DNA from: Paenibacillus sp. 1011MAR3C5
GTDB taxonomy: Bacteria; Bacillota; Bacilli; Paenibacillales; Paenibacillaceae
Length of the DNA: 64,000 nucleotides
NCBI RefSeq assembly: GCF_003591485.1
Contig: NZ_QZCF01000006.1
Coordinates: 372,001 to 436,000, forward strand
Direction: 5' to 3'
The notes below the pieces were generated by a model that was given only the letters and a program-made list of their open reading frames with translations, did not search any database and was not told the DNA's origin. The position numbers and the translations under genes were made by a program. Of the stretch, positions 8,218 through 16,446 are shown in pieces. The first letter of the stretch is position 1. Every line of letters begins with the position of its first letter.

Positions 8218-8934
8218 ATGAGCACATCTCATAAAGAAACACCGCATATTCAACCTGGAGGCGCAGAGATCGCCGAGACGATTCTATTGCCTGGCGATCC
8301 CTTAAGAGCGAAGTTTATTGCAGAGAACTATTTGGAAAATGTCGTCCAGTTCAATCAAGTCCGCGGTATGCTGGGCTACACGGGAACTTTCAAGGGCAGA
8401 AAAATCTCCGTAATGGGAACTGGGATGGGAACGCCAAGCATGAGTCTGTATTCCTGGGAGCTGATTCATGTATTCGGTGTGAAGAATCTCATTCGAATTG
8501 GTTCCGCAGGGGCGATTCAAGATCATCTGAATCTGTATGACATTGTTTTCGCGATGGGTTCTGCAACCGATTCCAATTATGGACACCAGTATAATCTCCC
8601 TGGCCACTATTCGATTACGGCCTCATTCGAGCTGTTGGAAAAAGCCAAGAAAATAGCCGATGCGCAGGGGCAGAAGGTTCATGTAGGCAATGTGCTCTCC
8701 AGTGACATCTTCTATAATGCGGATCAAACGGCACTTAAGAGATGGAGTGAAATGGGCATTCTATGCGCCGAGATGGAATCTGCAGGCCTGTATATGAACG
8801 CAGCCCATGCGGGCGTTAACGCATTGTGTATCTTGACGATCAGCGATCATATCTTCAGACATGAATCCACAACCCCTGAAGAGAGACAGACCGCTTTCAC
8901 TAAAATGATGGAAATTGCACTGGAACTTGCTTAA
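8218..8934 (+). CDS. deoD: Purine-nucleoside phosphorylase, DeoD type
   Basis: This 238-residue protein has the length of hexameric DeoD enzymes. Landmarks are TILLPGDPLRAKFIAENYL, GMGTPSMSLYSWELI (phosphate and nucleoside site), RIGSAGAIQ, CAEMESAGLY (ribose-binding methionine and glutamate) and TISDHI (purine-binding aspartate). It cleaves purine (deoxy)nucleosides with phosphate to base and (deoxy)ribose-1-phosphate. ATG 8218 follows GGGAG by seven bases and matches the usual N-terminus; the frame extends upstream without support. An MFS gene follows in the same operon and a GntR regulator precedes it. Confidence 0.95.
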   Translation: MSTSHKETPHIQPGGAEIAETILLPGDPLRAKFIAENYLENVVQFNQVRGMLGYTGTFKGRKISVMGTGMGTPSMSLYSWELIHVFGVKNLIRIGSAGAIQDHLNLYDIVFAMGSATDSNYGHQYNLPGHYSITASFELLEKAKKIADAQGQKVHVGNVLSSDIFYNADQTALKRWSEMGILCAEMESAGLYMNAAHAGVNALCILTISDHIFRHESTTPEERQTAFTKMMEIALELA

Positions 8935-8964
8935 TCATCTGATTCCAAGAAGGGAATGTGGCGA

Positions 8965-10302
8965 ATGGCTACAATAACTGAACAAGCACCGCAAACTACC
9001 CCATCCTTTCAAGCGAAAAGGGCAGTGCCTGTCATTCTGCTCTTTTTCGTCTTTGCCTTGATCATCGACAACTCCTTCAAGCTGGTTTCGGTAGCTATAG
9101 GCGATGATTTGGGAATCTCGGCAACTATGGTTAGCCTGCAAGCCTCATTAGCGGGACTTGTGATTGGCATTGGCGCTGTCATCTATGCCTCCTTGGCCGA
9201 CTCCATCAGTATCAGAAAGCTGCTGATTGCAGGGATTATCTTAATTTGCATCGGTTCGATTATTGGGTATATTTTTCAAGATTCTTATCTAATCGTTGTT
9301 ATTGCCCGTATGATCCAGACAGCAGGCCTGGCCGCGGCTGAAACTTTATATGTAATCTATGTAATGAAACACCTGCCCAAAGAGGAACAGAAAAAGTTCC
9401 TGGGCCTCAGCACAAGCAGCTATTCGCTTTCTCTTGTAATCGGTTCCCTTACAGGGGGGTTCGTGTCCACCTATTTAAGTTGGACAACGTTATTCTTAAT
9501 CCCGCTGCTGTCCTTAATCCTGCTTCCCTTCATTCTGAAATATTTGCCGAAGGAGCAATCTAGGAAGAGTCATGTGGATCTCATCGGTCTGATCCTGGTA
9601 TCCGCCATTACGACTTCAGTCTTGATGTATTTAACGGATTTCAACTGGATCTTTATTGTGAGCTTCGTAGCCACAGCAGCACTATTCCTTGGCTATATCA
9701 GCAAGAGCAAGAAGGCGTTCATCGGGATTTCCTTTTTCCAAAATAAACGGTTTGCAGCGGTTCTTGCCATCGCCTTTGTGATTTATACCGTTCAACTGGG
9801 CTACATCTTTATTTTCCCATTCCTGCTTCAAAAGATGTATAATCTTCAGCTCGACACGATCTCACTGCTGCTGATACCAGGTTATGTAACGGCGATAATC
9901 GTCGGGTCACTGTCTGGCAAAATAGCAAAAGTATTGACCAATAAGCAAGCCGTTTCCATTGCTATGGGCATTATCGTATGCAGCCTGGCTTTGCCCGGCC
10001 TTATTGGAGGCTCGGTTCCTGTATATGTGATCTCCATGCTGCTGTTCTCGGGGTCATTCGCATTCATGTACGCACCTATGCTTGATTCATGCGTACGCTC
10101 CATCCCTGCAGAAAAGTCAGGAACAGCCATTGGATTCTACAACTTGGTGTTGAATGTAGCCGCTTCTATCGGCATCACCTATACTGCGTCTCTCATGGAT
10201 GTAGTTTCTTTTGGAACGGTGTTATGGATTCTTGCCAGCGTTACCTTGTTCGCTCTATTGATGTACGGGCTGCTTGTAGGCCGACTCACGGAGTCCAAAT
10301 AA
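8965..10302 (+). CDS. MFS transporter co-transcribed with deoD
   Basis: This 445-residue protein has 12-14 predicted membrane segments and resembles the TetA(L)/Bmr-like part of the MFS, with YIYASLADSISIRKLLIAGI-like spacing for motif A and a conserved SLVIGSLTGGFVSTYLSW segment. ATG 8965 is preferred because AAGGGA lies ten bases upstream; ATG 8956 is in frame. It starts 30 bp after deoD and shares its transcript. The context suggests a nucleoside or base transporter, but family sequence alone would equally fit a drug exporter. Confidence 0.75.
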   Translation: MATITEQAPQTTPSFQAKRAVPVILLFFVFALIIDNSFKLVSVAIGDDLGISATMVSLQASLAGLVIGIGAVIYASLADSISIRKLLIAGIILICIGSIIGYIFQDSYLIVVIARMIQTAGLAAAETLYVIYVMKHLPKEEQKKFLGLSTSSYSLSLVIGSLTGGFVSTYLSWTTLFLIPLLSLILLPFILKYLPKEQSRKSHVDLIGLILVSAITTSVLMYLTDFNWIFIVSFVATAALFLGYISKSKKAFIGISFFQNKRFAAVLAIAFVIYTVQLGYIFIFPFLLQKMYNLQLDTISLLLIPGYVTAIIVGSLSGKIAKVLTNKQAVSIAMGIIVCSLALPGLIGGSVPVYVISMLLFSGSFAFMYAPMLDSCVRSIPAEKSGTAIGFYNLVLNVAASIGITYTASLMDVVSFGTVLWILASVTLFALLMYGLLVGRLTESK

Positions 10303-10367
10303 GGTAAGATACCCTTGGCTTAAAACGCCCGGAACACTTCCTCTTTACATCAGATCGATCGCTATGT

Positions 10368-10405
10368 GAACCTGACGGAATCATGAATTTCGTCAGGTTC
10401 TTTCT
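10368..10405 (+). terminator. Rho-independent terminator of the deoD operon
   Basis: GAACCTGACG (10368-10377) pairs perfectly with CGTCAGGTTC (10391-10400), followed by TTTCT. Confidence 0.8.
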
Positions 10406-10479
10406 GCATTCTGGGCTCGTGTCCAATCAAAGTAATTTAATTAAAAATAAAGTTATTTTATTCTTTTGTATAAGTTTGC

Positions 10480-10508
10480 TTTACTTTTGTAAAAAGTGAG
10501 TTTATAAT
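10480..10508 (+). promoter_or_regulatory. Promoter with dyad ahead of the XRE gene
   Basis: TTTACT (10480-10485) and TATAAT (10503-10508) are 17 bp apart. TTTAC-N4-GTAAA (10480-10493) is a dyad overlapping the -35 box and could be the operator of the XRE protein itself. Confidence 0.6.
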
Positions 10509-10529
10509 TTGAGTCAAGAGGTGATGGTC

Positions 10530-10769
10530 GTGAAGAAAGACTTTGGTGATTCGATATCAAATAAGGTTTATGAATATCGTGTACTTGCCAGAATGTCTCA
10601 GCAAGAATTAGCAGAGCAAGTCGGGGTTTCCAAACAAACCATCTTCGTAATGGAAAAAGGAAATTATGTTCCGACTCTGCTGTTAGCTTTTCGAATTGCC
10701 GAATTTTTTAATGTAGATGTAAATGATATTTTCACTTATATGAAAGGAAATGATCAACATGGAAACTAA
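10530..10769 (+). CDS. Small XRE-family transcriptional regulator
   Basis: This 79-residue single-domain Cro/CI-type helix-turn-helix protein contains RMSQQELAEQVGVSKQTIFVMEKGNYVP. GTG 10530 is chosen because AGAGGTG ends six bases upstream; the frame opens with a TTG at 10509. It overlaps the next gene by 11 bp. Such stand-alone XRE genes paired with a small membrane protein are common in Firmicutes, the XRE protein acting as a repressor of the pair. Confidence 0.85.
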   Translation: MKKDFGDSISNKVYEYRVLARMSQQELAEQVGVSKQTIFVMEKGNYVPTLLLAFRIAEFFNVDVNDIFTYMKGNDQHGN

Positions 10770-11115
10770 GTCTATCTCAGATCGGATCACTAGCGCAATT
10801 TTCAACCCTTTGAAGTCCTGGGCTGAACAATCTCCGGGAAATTGGAATATTCTCATTGGTATCGGTTTTATATTGCTTTTGGTCGGAGGAATTCTAACCT
10901 ACGTCTTTCACAAAAAAATGGGTAAGGCAGACGAAAGAACCACGCACATCTCTTTAAAAGGCTCCCTCATTATGTTAAGTGTAATCGTATTGTGCGACAT
11001 CCTTTTCCCGAAGGAATATATGTGGCAAATTTTCTTCTTATTTAAATATTCTCTTGCATTCCTCGCTTCGGGAATCTATCTAGCTGTTCGATATACAAAA
11101 GATTTTTTTAACTAA
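10759..11115 (+). CDS. Small membrane protein paired with an XRE regulator
   Basis: This 118-residue protein has three predicted membrane segments (about residues 32-52, 72-90 and 93-112) and an ADERTTHISLKGS loop like that of DUF2178/DUF3796-type membrane proteins. ATG 10759 lies nine bases after AAAGGAAA and inside the 3' end of the XRE gene, so translation is coupled. The function is unknown. Confidence 0.7.
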   Translation: METKSISDRITSAIFNPLKSWAEQSPGNWNILIGIGFILLLVGGILTYVFHKKMGKADERTTHISLKGSLIMLSVIVLCDILFPKEYMWQIFFLFKYSLAFLASGIYLAVRYTKDFFN

Positions 11116-11163
11116 CCAGTCCGCTTGCTGCACAAGCGACGCCGAGACGACTCCGATCCAACC

Positions 11164-11757
11164 TCACATATGCGCTGCCCTCCAGGCGTCATCCAGCCGC
11201 TTCCTCTGCAGCAAATGATGGCGATAGTGCATGTCGATTAGTTGGAACCATTCGAGCGCATTCAATCCGCCGAAGCCCGGATGGACAACCGTATTTCGCA
11301 AGAGCACAATAGCCGTACCCTTTCCTGATTCCCAATTTGCTTGGACAACCGGATCAAGCGCCGCCATCGCCGGTTCGATCTCGGTCATCTGACGAACCGT
11401 GTCGCGCAGCCCATCCACGAGTTGTTCCTTACTTTCCGGTTGCGGCGGTGTGTACCCAGGTGATGGGGGGACCTGGACGCGATCTGGCGGGAAGCTTCCC
11501 GCCCTGAACACGTCCTCCCCCAGCTTCGTCTTTCCCGTCGAAGAAACCTTCGGATTGCCGTTCGGCGCCAGGCACATCGCGACATTCTGCAAATGCAAGA
11601 ACTGTGCGGAATGGATCAAATGCACATGCATCTGACCGAGCGACCATTCGTCTTCCGCGGGCTTCCACAGTAGCTGCTCAAGGCTGAACCCCTCCAATCC
11701 CTGAATATAGCCGCTGACCGTCTCCTTGAATTTAAACAACATTTCCTTCGTATCCAT
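11164..11757 (-). CDS. DinB-like (DUF1569/DinB_2) protein
   Basis: This 197-residue four-helix-bundle protein has histidines in the positions typical of the DinB superfamily metal site (GQMHVHLIHSAQFL and MHYRHHLLQRKRL). DinB-like proteins include thiol-S-transferases, but the activity of this one is not known. AAGGAG lies 12 bases upstream of ATG 11757, making it the better start than the TTG that abuts the site. It lies 67 bp after a WYL-type regulator gene in the same direction, with a dyad in between. Confidence 0.75.
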   Translation of the reverse strand: MDTKEMLFKFKETVSGYIQGLEGFSLEQLLWKPAEDEWSLGQMHVHLIHSAQFLHLQNVAMCLAPNGNPKVSSTGKTKLGEDVFRAGSFPPDRVQVPPSPGYTPPQPESKEQLVDGLRDTVRQMTEIEPAMAALDPVVQANWESGKGTAIVLLRNTVVHPGFGGLNALEWFQLIDMHYRHHLLQRKRLDDAWRAAHM

Positions 11758-11808
11758 TACCGAATCCAACTCCTTCTAGCTTAAGCTGGCTCCAGCATAC
11801 AACAAAGC

Positions 11809-11832
11809 TACTGACACCAGTCTGTCAGTAGT
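11809..11832. promoter_or_regulatory. Operator-like inverted repeat between the WYL and DinB genes
   Basis: CTACTGACA (11809-11817) and TGTCAGTAG (11824-11832) form a perfect 9-bp dyad with a 6-bp centre. It overlaps the end of the WYL gene and lies about 50 bp upstream of the DinB gene. There is no T-run on either side, so a protein-binding site is more likely than a terminator. Confidence 0.55.
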
Positions 11833-12772
11833 GTTCAAGCATCTTTTCAATTTCCTCACACATTCGTTCCCGCAGCGATTCCGGCTCCAGCACCCGCACC
11901 GCTGCGCCCCAGCCGAGCGTCCATTGCAGCAGCTCCTCGATCCGCCGGACGCGGAACGTTGCCAGCCAGCCTTCCTCTCCTGGTTCGAACGATTCCATAT
12001 AGAAGTTGTCCGCTTCCTGAATCCGGTCCGCGACAGCCGAGTCGACCAGCATCCGCACGATCACGTTACGATCGTCTACGGACTTGTGGTCCTGAAGGTG
12101 AAAGCCGGGAAGGAACTCAAACGATTCTTCCAGTACAACCAGCTCATTCATGCGGGATAACCGAAAGTGTCGAATGTCGCGCCTCAGTCCGCAGAACGCG
12201 ATAAGCACCCACGCCCCCTGGGCTAAAACGAGCCCGTAAGGGTCAACCGTACGCTCACTATGACGATTTCCATCCGATTCCGGCATGTTTTTGGAATAGC
12301 GGAAATGGATTCTGCGCTTCTGTAGAATCGCCCGGCGCAACTGCTCGAACGTTTCTTTTTCCTGCCCGCGCGTTCTTGCCGCCCTTTCGTTCAGAAGCCG
12401 GATCACCGACCGCACCCTAGCTGTCTCCTCGCGCACGTTCTCCGGCAAAATCGCCTCGATCTTCTCCTGCGAGTTACGGGCCTTCGCGCCGTACTCAGCG
12501 TCTAGCCTCAATTCGACGAAGTCCGCCCCGATGAGCAGCGACACCGCTTCCTCCGCCGTGAAGCTGACCGGAGGGAGGAAGTAACCCTCCATTAGGGAGT
12601 AACCTGCGCCCGGCTCACCCGCCACAGGTACTCCCGCCTCGCTAAGCGCTTGCATGTCACGGTAAATCGTGCGGATACTCGTCTCGAACCGGGCAGCCAA
12701 ATCCTCAGCACGCAGCATGCCTTTACGCTGTAACTCGATGACGATGGCCAACATCCGATCGGTTTTGTTCAC
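11825..12772 (-). CDS. YafY-type regulator (HTH_11 plus WYL domain)
   Basis: This 315-residue protein has an N-terminal DeoR-like winged helix (residues about 5-60: RKGMLRAEDLAARFETSIRTIYRDMQALSEAGVPV) and a WYL ligand-sensing domain (about 140-225: RIHFRYSKN...VDPYGLVLAQGAWVLIAFCGLRRDIRHFRLSRM) with a WCX-like C-terminus. It is followed by a DinB-like gene, a frequent pairing in Bacillales. It probably controls that gene through the dyad at 11809-11832. Confidence 0.85.
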   Translation of the reverse strand: MNKTDRMLAIVIELQRKGMLRAEDLAARFETSIRTIYRDMQALSEAGVPVAGEPGAGYSLMEGYFLPPVSFTAEEAVSLLIGADFVELRLDAEYGAKARNSQEKIEAILPENVREETARVRSVIRLLNERAARTRGQEKETFEQLRRAILQKRRIHFRYSKNMPESDGNRHSERTVDPYGLVLAQGAWVLIAFCGLRRDIRHFRLSRMNELVVLEESFEFLPGFHLQDHKSVDDRNVIVRMLVDSAVADRIQEADNFYMESFEPGEEGWLATFRVRRIEELLQWTLGWGAAVRVLEPESLRERMCEEIEKMLEHY

Positions 12773-12945
12773 AAACCATCCTCTTCCTTTCCTTCACGTG
12801 CACTAACGGAGCCTCTCCGTTCGTTAAGAGCAGGGTAACTGTCATCTTACGAATACCGCACCGCTCCATGATATCAGATAGAGAAGCTCCGTTTAAATCC
12901 ATTTGTATTAAACAAGGCCGCCTCCCTACAACAAAGGAAAAGCTA

Positions 12946-12974
12946 TTGCCGCATAGAAGAAGGATTGGTACAAT
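12946..12974 (+). promoter_or_regulatory. Promoter of the AAC(3)-type gene
   Basis: TTGCCG (12946-12951) and TACAAT (12969-12974) are 17 bp apart. The predicted start near 12981 gives a leader of about 115 nt before the AAC(3) start codon. The leader contains a terminator. The 170 bp upstream of the promoter (12773-12945) hold nothing I recognise. Confidence 0.6.
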
Positions 12975-12984
12975 ATAGAGAGTA

Positions 12985-13077
12985 ATGAAATTTCAGGGCA
13001 CTGCTCCGCTAGCACTGGCTAGAGACAACCCCGCTACTTGTAGCCGGGTTGTTTTTTTATTTTTGATATTAAAATGA
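12985..13077 (+). CDS. Possible 30-residue leader peptide (uORF)
   Basis: ATG 12985 opens a 30-codon frame running through the leader hairpins and the T-run, ending at TGA 13075-13077, 19 bp before the AAC(3) start. The N-terminal part reads KFQGTAPLALARDNPAT. There is only a weak AGAGAG before the ATG and the predicted transcript start is within a few bases, so translation is uncertain. Confidence 0.3.
   Translation: MKFQGTAPLALARDNPATCSRVVFLFLILK
13025..13065 (+). terminator. Terminator within the AAC(3) leader (attenuator candidate)
   Basis: ACAACCC and GCTAC pair with GTAGC and GGGTTGT, followed by seven T. It lies between the promoter and the coding region, with no gene upstream to terminate. 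A second small stem, CTAGC-N4-GCTAG, lies just upstream, and its GGCTA could pair with TAGCC of the terminator, which would give an alternative fold. Confidence 0.6.
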
Positions 13078-13096
13078 CAAGGTGGAGATTCCGATT

Positions 13097-13903
13097 ATGA
13101 TCACGAAGGAAACAAGAGCCATCCTTACCAAAGAAGATCTCATCGACAAGTTCAAAGGTTGCGGACTCATGGAAGGACAAACCGTTATGGTCCATACTTC
13201 GTTAAGCAAGCTTGGTTTTGTTGTAGGCGGGGCCGAGACGTTCATTCGATCCCTTCTTGAAATCGTCGGAGCAGAGGGAACCCTGATCATGCCATCCCAA
13301 ACGTGGAAAAATCTCGACCCTGCCGCAGGCGTGCACTGGGAGGAGCCCGTAGAGTGGTGGCCTGCCATTAGAGAACACTGGCCCGCTTATGACAAGGAGG
13401 TTACCCCGGCAATCGGCATGGGTGTCGTAGCCGAGATGTTCCGCAAGTGGCCGGGAGCCAAGAGGTCCAACCATCCTGCGCGTTCCATAGCGGCAGTGGG
13501 CAAGCATGCGTCATATCTAACGGAAAATCATGATTTAAGCCATATTTTTGGAGAAGGCTCCCCGCTCGACAAGCTGTACCAGTTAAATGGTTACGTGCTT
13601 TTGGTTGGTGTCGGCTACGACAAAAACACGTCGCTGCACTTGGCGGAAACAAGAGCGAATTTCCCTGGCAAGTCGTTCTCCGAGGAAAGCAGCGCCATGA
13701 TGATTAACGGCAAGCGCGAATGGGTTACTTACAAGACGCAAGCCGTGGACGACGAGGATTTTATTCAACTGGGGCAGGAATACGATAACGAAAGCAAAGT
13801 GAAGATTCATCAAGTCGGAAACGCCGATGTCCGGTTCTTAGCACAACGACCGTTGGTCGACTGGGCTACAGCATGGATGGAGCGCAACAGGGTGTCGCCT
13901 TAA
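13097..13903 (+). CDS. AAC(3)-family aminoglycoside N-acetyltransferase-like protein
   Basis: This 268-residue protein matches the Antibiotic_NAT family: VMVHTSLSKLGFVVGGAETFIRSLLEIVGAEGTLIMPSQTWK near the N-terminus, SNHPARSIAAVGKHA in the middle and LVGVGYDKNTSLHLAETRA. Known members transfer acetyl from acetyl-CoA to the 3-amino group of aminoglycosides; chromosomal homologues (YokD-like) often have no proven drug substrate. ATG 13097 follows GGTGGAG by nine bases. It has its own promoter and a leader with a terminator, suggesting conditional expression. Confidence 0.85.
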   Translation: MITKETRAILTKEDLIDKFKGCGLMEGQTVMVHTSLSKLGFVVGGAETFIRSLLEIVGAEGTLIMPSQTWKNLDPAAGVHWEEPVEWWPAIREHWPAYDKEVTPAIGMGVVAEMFRKWPGAKRSNHPARSIAAVGKHASYLTENHDLSHIFGEGSPLDKLYQLNGYVLLVGVGYDKNTSLHLAETRANFPGKSFSEESSAMMINGKREWVTYKTQAVDDEDFIQLGQEYDNESKVKIHQVGNADVRFLAQRPLVDWATAWMERNRVSP

Positions 13904-13916
13904 CCGGTTTAATCCT

Positions 13917-13940
13917 CCAAATCCTTTAAAGGGGATTTGG
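13917..13940 (+). terminator. Hairpin after the AAC(3) gene
   Basis: CCAAATCC (13917-13924) pairs with GGATTTGG (13933-13940), followed by CTTGATT. The T-run is weak, so its terminator role is moderate. Confidence 0.5.
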
Positions 13941-13994
13941 CTTGATTATTCCATTGCCGGAATCATTGTCATCCTTTATCAACAAACAAGATGA

Positions 13995-14018
13995 AGGGCA
14001 CTCTAATCAGAGTGCCCT
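13995..14018 (-). terminator. Terminator overlapping the GGDEF stop codon
   Basis: AGGGCACTCT (13995-14004) and AGAGTGCCCT (14009-14018) form a perfect 10-bp stem with a T-rich minus-strand tail. It ends the diguanylate cyclase gene. Confidence 0.7.
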
Positions 14019-16212
14019 ATCTAACGCCCATATCTTCTTCTTGATATACAAATACGTTATTCTTTCCTGAGTGTTTCGCTTTGAATAATTCTTTATCCGC
14101 ATAATTAATCATTTGCTCTAAAGGATATTTTTTTGTATTTAGGTTGGCTCCCCCTATACTTACGGTAATAGGAATGGAAATTCCTAGAGCTGATGTTATC
14201 ACTTCCTTCTCCACATTTTTTCGGATCCTCTCTGCTTTTTGCATACATTGCTTCAACGTTTCATCGGGAATTGCCACCATAAACTCTTCTCCGCCATATC
14301 TGCCTACCCGATCCTTTTCTCCTATACTAGCTTGTATCAGATCTGCCACACGCTCTAGCACCCTATCTCCTTCCTGATGCCCGTAAACATCATTTGTCCC
14401 CTTAAAATTATCCACATCAATCATCAGGATACATAGTGTTCTATTTGCATTATTGCTTTCTTTAAGCTGCTCATACATTTGGGTTGTTTCTTCGAATAAC
14501 TCTTTACGATTAATGACTTTGGTTAATGCATCATACTTGGATGTATATTCAACTTCCCTATATAGTCTAGCATTCTCTAACCCAATTCCCAGATAATTAG
14601 AAAGGGTCTTTAATGTACTCAGGTCTTTTAAGTTAAAAAACTCTTTCTCATAAGCTTGCGTACTTATCACACCTATTACCTTATCTTGCATAACGATAGG
14701 TACAAATATAAGAGAGTAAGGTATTGTCTCTACGACATACTCCTGTTTCTTCCTTACCTTCTCTAAGTATTCCTTAAAATCTTCAAAATAACGGCTATAT
14801 TCCTGTTCAATATCATGAATAAGGATATCCTGCTTGTGCTTGACACTATATGCCCAAAAGCTATCCTCTAATATAGACATAGGCCCTATGACCAAACGTT
14901 GTCCCTTTTCGATAGACAACTCATTGTAAAGAATCCCTTCCTCCTCGTTATAAATGCCAATTTGAATAATATCCGCCTGGATCAAATTCTGTATTTCTTT
15001 CGCAACAATAGTAAAGATACTTTCCTTGTCCAAGTTGGACAGGATATTCTGACCCACACCGTTCAATGCTTCCGTTTGATTATACAGAAACTTGTAGATT
15101 TTCCCCTCTTCCTCTTCTCTTTTTCGATTCAGCATTTCCATACTCTCAGCACTTCGAATAGCCTGCATTTGTTTTTCTAATTCCATATGTTTTTCTAGAT
15201 ACGCATAGGCTTGTTCATAATTTCCCAGTCCTTTAAAGCCTTTGCTCATATTCAAATAAACTCTATTTAAATTCCTTATGGATTTGGCATTGTCTATCTC
15301 TTCTTCTACGTGTTGCAGCTTATCAACCGTTTCCTTATAGCGGCCTTGTACCAAATCTAGCTCTGCCCAGTACAATAGTGCGTCTTGAAGATACAGCTGC
15401 GCCCCTCCCGCTTTCGCCAATTCTACACTCTTGATGAAGTATTCTTCTGCTGTACCGTAGCACCCTTTAGTCGCGTAAATATGAGCCATTTCCTTTAATA
15501 CATTGGGCACCATTTTGGGAATGTATTCTTCTGCTAACTCCAGCGCCTTCGTGATATACACGATCGCCTGATCTGAATCGCCCAAATGGTTGCAGCATTC
15601 TGCTTGATTCGTGTAACAGGCCACTTTAAAAGCATTGCTATAGACACGTGGTATGTTTACAATCTGATCTAATAGCTCTTTTGCCTTTTCATGCTCATCG
15701 ATTTCCATATACAGCGCTGCGAGGTTCCCTTTGATTTGAGTGAGCCGCTCATAGTTACTCACTTTTTCTGCTAGTTCTATGCCTTCCATGCCATGCTCAA
15801 TAGCTTGCGTAAGTTTTTGCTGAACCGAGTAACCGCTTACAAAAGCGCTGCAAGTGGCCAAATGGCCATCGTTATTGTTATTTTCTTTAAAAATAAGGTA
15901 AGCCTCTTCAAAAAGTGCGGTCGCCGCTTTAAAGTCTGTGGAATCAAAGTATAACCAGCCTTTATTATAAAGGATCCATGGGTAAGCACAGGTTAACATA
16001 TTATTTTCTCTTGCAAATTTAGTAGCTGCTTCGTAGGCTTCTAATGCAATTTTAGATTCCGTTCCTCTTATTTTTTCACATATTTTGATGATGTAGTTTT
16101 CATCATCCTTCAACTTGCCCAGTTCTTTGTTTAACTCCTCCAGCAACATGTCATATTCACCTAGTTTCTCAATTGTAGTAATCTTGAAATCGTAGTAGGC
16201 AACTTTACTCAT
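14017..16212 (-). CDS. TPR-GAF-GGDEF protein, probable diguanylate cyclase
   Basis: This soluble protein of about 731 residues has a TPR-like helical array (about 1-390, e.g. PWILYNKGWLYFDSTDFKAATALFEEA), a GAF domain (about 395-560) and a GGDEF domain (about 570-731). The active-site loop is GRYGGEEFMVAIPDE, with YDALTKVINRKELF at the domain start, so it should make cyclic di-GMP from two GTP. The product-inhibition RxxD site is altered: GEKD stands five residues before GGEEF. There are no membrane segments. ATG 16212 has no clear ribosome binding site. Confidence 0.85.
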   Translation of the reverse strand: MSKVAYYDFKITTIEKLGEYDMLLEELNKELGKLKDDENYIIKICEKIRGTESKIALEAYEAATKFARENNMLTCAYPWILYNKGWLYFDSTDFKAATALFEEAYLIFKENNNNDGHLATCSAFVSGYSVQQKLTQAIEHGMEGIELAEKVSNYERLTQIKGNLAALYMEIDEHEKAKELLDQIVNIPRVYSNAFKVACYTNQAECCNHLGDSDQAIVYITKALELAEEYIPKMVPNVLKEMAHIYATKGCYGTAEEYFIKSVELAKAGGAQLYLQDALLYWAELDLVQGRYKETVDKLQHVEEEIDNAKSIRNLNRVYLNMSKGFKGLGNYEQAYAYLEKHMELEKQMQAIRSAESMEMLNRKREEEEGKIYKFLYNQTEALNGVGQNILSNLDKESIFTIVAKEIQNLIQADIIQIGIYNEEEGILYNELSIEKGQRLVIGPMSILEDSFWAYSVKHKQDILIHDIEQEYSRYFEDFKEYLEKVRKKQEYVVETIPYSLIFVPIVMQDKVIGVISTQAYEKEFFNLKDLSTLKTLSNYLGIGLENARLYREVEYTSKYDALTKVINRKELFEETTQMYEQLKESNNANRTLCILMIDVDNFKGTNDVYGHQEGDRVLERVADLIQASIGEKDRVGRYGGEEFMVAIPDETLKQCMQKAERIRKNVEKEVITSALGISIPITVSIGGANLNTKKYPLEQMINYADKELFKAKHSGKNNVFVYQEEDMGVR

Positions 16213-16330
16213 TGGGTGCAACGAGGAGATACTAGATACTAATAAAAGATGGCATTAAATATCATTGACTTCGTTCACTCTATTATAATGAATAATTGGG
16301 AAGTGTTATAGTGTTTTTGCTGTAGGAGAA

Positions 16331-16400
16331 GACGAACACCACTTTTTACAATGAGGAATATATAAATGGATAGGCACTTATCCCAATCATGCTTATTCTG
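16331..16400 (+). repeat. 70-bp dispersed repeat, copy 1
   Basis: This stretch differs at 3 of 70 positions from 28273-28342. It begins GACGAACACCACTTTTTACA and ends CCAATCATGCTTATTCTG. Copy 1 lies between two minus-strand genes, 119 bp upstream of the GGDEF start, in the opposite orientation to that gene. Confidence 0.9.
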
Positions 16401-16446
16401 GTAAAGATTACAGGCCTTCCAAGCAGATCAATGATTGAATATAATG

